Shown here: positions 60,431-64,000 of the stretch, in pieces | How positions within the stretch are numbered: the stretch's first letter is position 1 | How the letters are laid out: each line of letters begins with the position of its first letter | DNA from: Odontesthes bonariensis | Lineage: Eukaryota > Chordata > Actinopteri > Atheriniformes > Atherinopsidae | DNA: 64,000 bases | Assembly (NCBI RefSeq): GCF_027942865.1 | Contig: NC_134521.1 | Coordinates: 19,966,449-20,030,448, forward strand | Direction of reading: 5' to 3' | Program-made: the position numbers and the translations under genes | Notes under the pieces: generated by a model | Database searches by the model: none | What the model was told of the DNA's origin: nothing | What the model saw: the letters and a program-made list of their open reading frames with translations, nothing else

Positions 60431-63200
60431 TACATGAATATATAGTCGCATACATATGTTATGATGCCTGTGGCCTGTCGAGCAAAGTATAAACACACTC
60501 ATCCATGCTCATGTCAGAGTAAACAACAAAAATCTGCTCACACGGACTCCCAGATGTAATAGATGTTATTTAATAGGTGTTGAAGAAGTAATAGTTGCAT
60601 CAGCAAACAGTGTTATGACAGAGACGTGGGTCAGGTTCGGGAGGGTGGGAGGTGGCTGAGGGGATCCCACACTATGCAGGGACTCCAGTAAGGCAAGGCT
60701 GCATCAAACGAGTGGGCTTTAACAATCAACAATGCATATGTCATGAAGAACACCGATTACATAAATCATAGAAAGCACATGATGAACAACGTCACATGAT
60801 GTACAACTTATCGGAGGAAGGAGACTTCTAACATGTGGCTTGACTTCTTCATCACAAACAAAAGAAAAACAAAAAGGAAGCAATAATCTACATTCCAGTA
60901 AAGGGCAGGTAATCTCATACAAGTTCATGTATAAACGGATGCATATCGAGTTGTTTTTTCAGCGGTTTTTTTTTTTTTTGTGTGTGTTTTTTTTAATTTA
61001 TTTATTTATTTGACTAAACTTTTAAAAAGGAACAGTAATAAATAAGTTGAAACTCAAGCATCCGATCGCTCTGACTGCAGGAGTGTCCCTGTTTTATAAG
61101 CTCTCCTGAACACACTTTCACCTCTACTCAAAAAAAAAAGGGGGAAGGAAAAAAAGAAAAAGGAAGAAGAAGCAAACCAGGGAATGATATTGCCCCACCG
61201 CTCGATTTAAAGAAAAAAAAAAAAAGAAAAATGCAACAATCTCTCATTTATCAGTCTCATGGATGCTCACGTGGCGCGGTTTTAGTCCTTTGGACTCATT
61301 TCCCACTGAGATCACAGCGCAGCAGCTTTATCCCGTCATTAAAACTGTTGTAACAAACGATGCACCTAAGGAGCAGTATACCGTCACAGCATACCTACAG
61401 TACAATCAAGACTGAATTAGAAAAATACAGGTACAAAATGATTACATTCAAGAAGACAGTACTAGCACAAAAGGGTATAATCGTCATTTTGGTAACTAAT
61501 ATAGGAATCTAAACATTATATAAGCATTTTCTAGATAGAAAAAGTGAAGGAGGGGGAGGGGGTGTTTAATGACAGAAATATGGCTGCTCTATAGATGTGT
61601 GGTTTTGTCGTTGACTGGATTCTTGGGTACATATATAGTCATTAAAATGCATCATTTACATAGAGTGGGTAAAAATGATATATTTTCTCTCAAAGACCAT
61701 GATCATTTTGGTTTGGGTCATAAGGTGCAAATACTTTCTATTAAAAGAGGCATTGGGTGGTGCCATTATTTATTTTTTTTTCTTTTTGTCGCCCTCTGGG
61801 TTCAAACTCAAAGGTTCTCCCATTCGATACGCAGGATGAATTGTGCTGATATTGTTACCTGAAGATTCAAAACACTTAAGAGAATCCAGTGAAACCGTTA
61901 TGCTAGCTTTCTTCTTCTTCTTCTTCTTCTTTTTTGTATTGTCCCCTCTACAGGATTTCCGTTTGATCGTATCTTTCCATTTCTTTGGCAAATGTCAATA
62001 AACTCACTTGCGATAAGCAAATATATCCATTTTTTTGGGAGGGGAAGACGGTCCGCTTCACGTCTTATCGGTGGAAGAAGAATTGTACTGTGGATGCGTG
62101 CATCCATCACGCGAACTTTCTCTCATATCTGAAAATATATATGTGACATCACAAACCACACCGCGGTTCCCTTCGGCTTAACTGGGGAACGTGCACTTTG
62201 CTCGACTTTGAGCACAAATTTATCGAGGAGTCGCAGGTTTGAAAAGAGCAAAGCGATATCCTTTATCGATGCCTTGGTTTTAGGGAAAGGAAGATACTCT
62301 ATTTCAAGAATAGTCGGCTTTCTAAGACCCATTTGTTTCCTTTTCTAACGTATCAGAAAGCACTCTTAATGTATATCCAAGAGACGGAGTCAAACACAAA
62401 CGTCCACGGCCGAAAAAGACCAGCTCATTGTCTCGAGACGGTGCAATTTAGCTTACCGGGTAATCGCAGGCGCATTCGAGGTCTATGAGCTCACGCTTTC
62501 GAACAACAGTCATAATCCAGTATACTTGACCTCAAGGAAAAAAAACAAAAACAAAAAAAACACACTTTCATACACGACTTCGATGAAGGAACAGCATTAA
62601 AAAAAAAAAAAAACACACTTAAAAAGAGAAATGATCAAAGAGGAAAAACAACAACAAGAAAAAAGAGAAGCCACTTAAGTTATAAGTGTGACTGAGTCTA
62701 AAATGTGGTGATTCTTTATTTTTTTTTCTTCCCACGTACTGATCGACACAGGGGAACACGAGGCTGTTGGGTTGGGGTTGGGGGGGTATTGCTGGGGGGA
62801 GTCGGTGCTCGACGCAGCAGCTCCGGGGGAAGAGGACAAACATCCCTCTGCTTTTACAGACGCAACTATGGCCGAGACAGAGGAGTGAAATGGAATGATT
62901 CCGACTGAAGAGTCACGAGGAAAAAAACAAACAAAACCAAAAGTCAAGAACGCAAAGTTTTATGTATATATATATATATGTATATGTATAAATACTTCTA
63001 AAAAAAATTGCTTCTGTGTGACCTCTGGGTAGACCACAACTGAGGGCAATAAAATCTCAGAAGGCCAACAGGAATCAAGTAGGGAATTAAGAAATGCCTT
63101 GTCTCCACGAGCTCGAAGAGGAACCTGAGCACAGCACTGCCAATCGATGCTTTATGTCGGAGGAATGATCCACAGCAGAGTGCAAACGTCTCGATCCCCC
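60431..63200. other. No gene recognised; AT-rich non-coding sequence
   Basis: No exon with splice context and no transposase signature is visible. It contains T and A homopolymers, a (TTC)n run at about 61908-61931, and a reverse-strand AATAAA candidate at about 62713. It could be a long 3' UTR of a gene beyond the right edge on the reverse strand, but the sequence alone does not show this. Confidence 0.4.
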
Positions 63201-63207
63201 CCCCCCG

Positions 63208-63325
63208 AAAAACTTTGAAAGACCTCCAGAAAGCCTGGAGAACCGTTGCTCAAGACCACTGTAGAAGATTACTCCAAAGTCTGGCTGCTTGGAAGCAAAA
63301 ATATAAAGAAACGAGGGCTGGATCG
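63208..63325 (-). mobile_element. Tc1-derived element terminal fragment
   Basis: 'GAAAGACCTCCAGAAAGCC', 'TTGCTCAAGACCACTGTAGA' and 'GGCTGCTTGGAAGCAAAAA' match the end of the copy at 59395-60425 in the same orientation. Only the terminal 118 bp remain. Confidence 0.8.
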
Positions 63326-63329
63326 GGGC

Positions 63330-64000
63330 TCTCTGCACAGAACTGGGATTCTGTTTTGGTTTTTGAACCATTTTTTTTTCTCATTTTATGAGACGCGTAT
63401 TGTAAAAAAAACGTTTTTGAGGCCGCAAAACCTTCGAACTTCGATGACGAAGCCTGCGACCGGCTCGTGTCAGGCCCAGAGGTCATCGAAGACAAACCTG
63501 AGACAAGCGATGGTGTAAGAAACACTGTGACCGGCAGAGACAAGGCATTTTATTACCCCTTCCATGAGCAAACCCTTCCATGCCTGCTACGAATTAGTGC
63601 AGTTCATATGGAATAAACAAACGAAAACGGCCTATTCCGCTTTAAAAAAAGATCCACACGAGAAATTAACCTTTTCTAACTGCTACGCAAACTGCAATAG
63701 GGATCAAGTACTGACGAAAAAACTGCATTCCACTATTGAAAAAGTGTTCACACTGACTGAGGCTGAGGCAAACGGGGTGTCGGCGGGAAGTATAAGGCTG
63801 TATCTGAATCGCTTTCAGTCAACTTCGCCACTACGAGAAGCGTTTTTTTTTTTTTTCCTTTTCTTTTTTCTCTTGTTAAGCAGACGCACTGTCACATAAG
63901 CCTGCGAGGGACACCGTGAACATCGCACTGAAAGATAAAACAACGGGACAAACGCCCTCTGCTAGGATCAGTTCTAGTTCAGGTGCAAGGGAATGCACAC
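63330..64000. other. No gene recognised
   Basis: Short open frames occur on both strands without splice sites or family motifs. A T-rich tract lies at about 63844-63880. I see no supportable feature. Confidence 0.4.

Overview
The window is nuclear DNA from a ray-finned fish, most likely a percomorph teleost. The genes have many short exons with GT/AG introns. The introns are packed with fish-type Tc1, hAT and Harbinger transposons, LINE tails and microsatellites, and two adjacent genes (hyou1 and vps11) are also neighbours in human. I cannot name the species.

Layout. 1-3.5 kb: a LINE 3' end, a TATA-type promoter candidate and a pentanucleotide microsatellite. 3.5-15.05 kb (+): a complete 9-coding-exon gene for a 401-residue zona-pellucida-domain membrane protein close to ZPLD1. 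15-17.7 kb: its 3' UTR plus Tc1 relics. 19.3-35.2 kb (-): hyou1 (ER HSP70-like chaperone GRP170), 23 coding exons, 979 residues, ending in an ER-retrieval-like GDEL. 37-38.3 kb: its inferred 5' non-coding exon and promoter, with ER-stress elements. 38.7-41 kb: a Tc1 relic and an L2-like LINE tail. 41.5-55.1 kb (-): vps11 (HOPS/CORVET core subunit), 16 exons, 926 residues. Its first intron has AT-AC ends typical of the minor U12 spliceosome, and a perfect CLEAR (TFEB) motif lies just upstream of the start. 55.3-60.4 kb: a transposon cluster with two hAT elements with exact 8-bp target duplications. It also holds an uninterrupted 356-codon Tc1-type transposase reading frame that has lost two of its three catalytic acidic residues and sits behind a CpG-rich, CCAAT-box promoter-like stretch. 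60.4-64 kb: no gene recognised.

How the parts relate. hyou1 and vps11 serve the early and late ends of the endomembrane system, and each carries the regulatory signature expected for its pathway: ERSE/ERSE-II for the unfolded protein response, and CLEAR for lysosome biogenesis. The commonest repeat is a deletion derivative of a Tc1 transposon. Four copies share one internal deletion junction, so it spread as a non-autonomous family, and younger hAT and Harbinger elements are nested inside older Tc1 copies.

The gene models were built by hand from splice signals and reading-frame continuity. Every internal exon keeps frame, and each model sums to a whole number of codons. Family names for repeats rest on recognition of motifs and termini, not on a database search.
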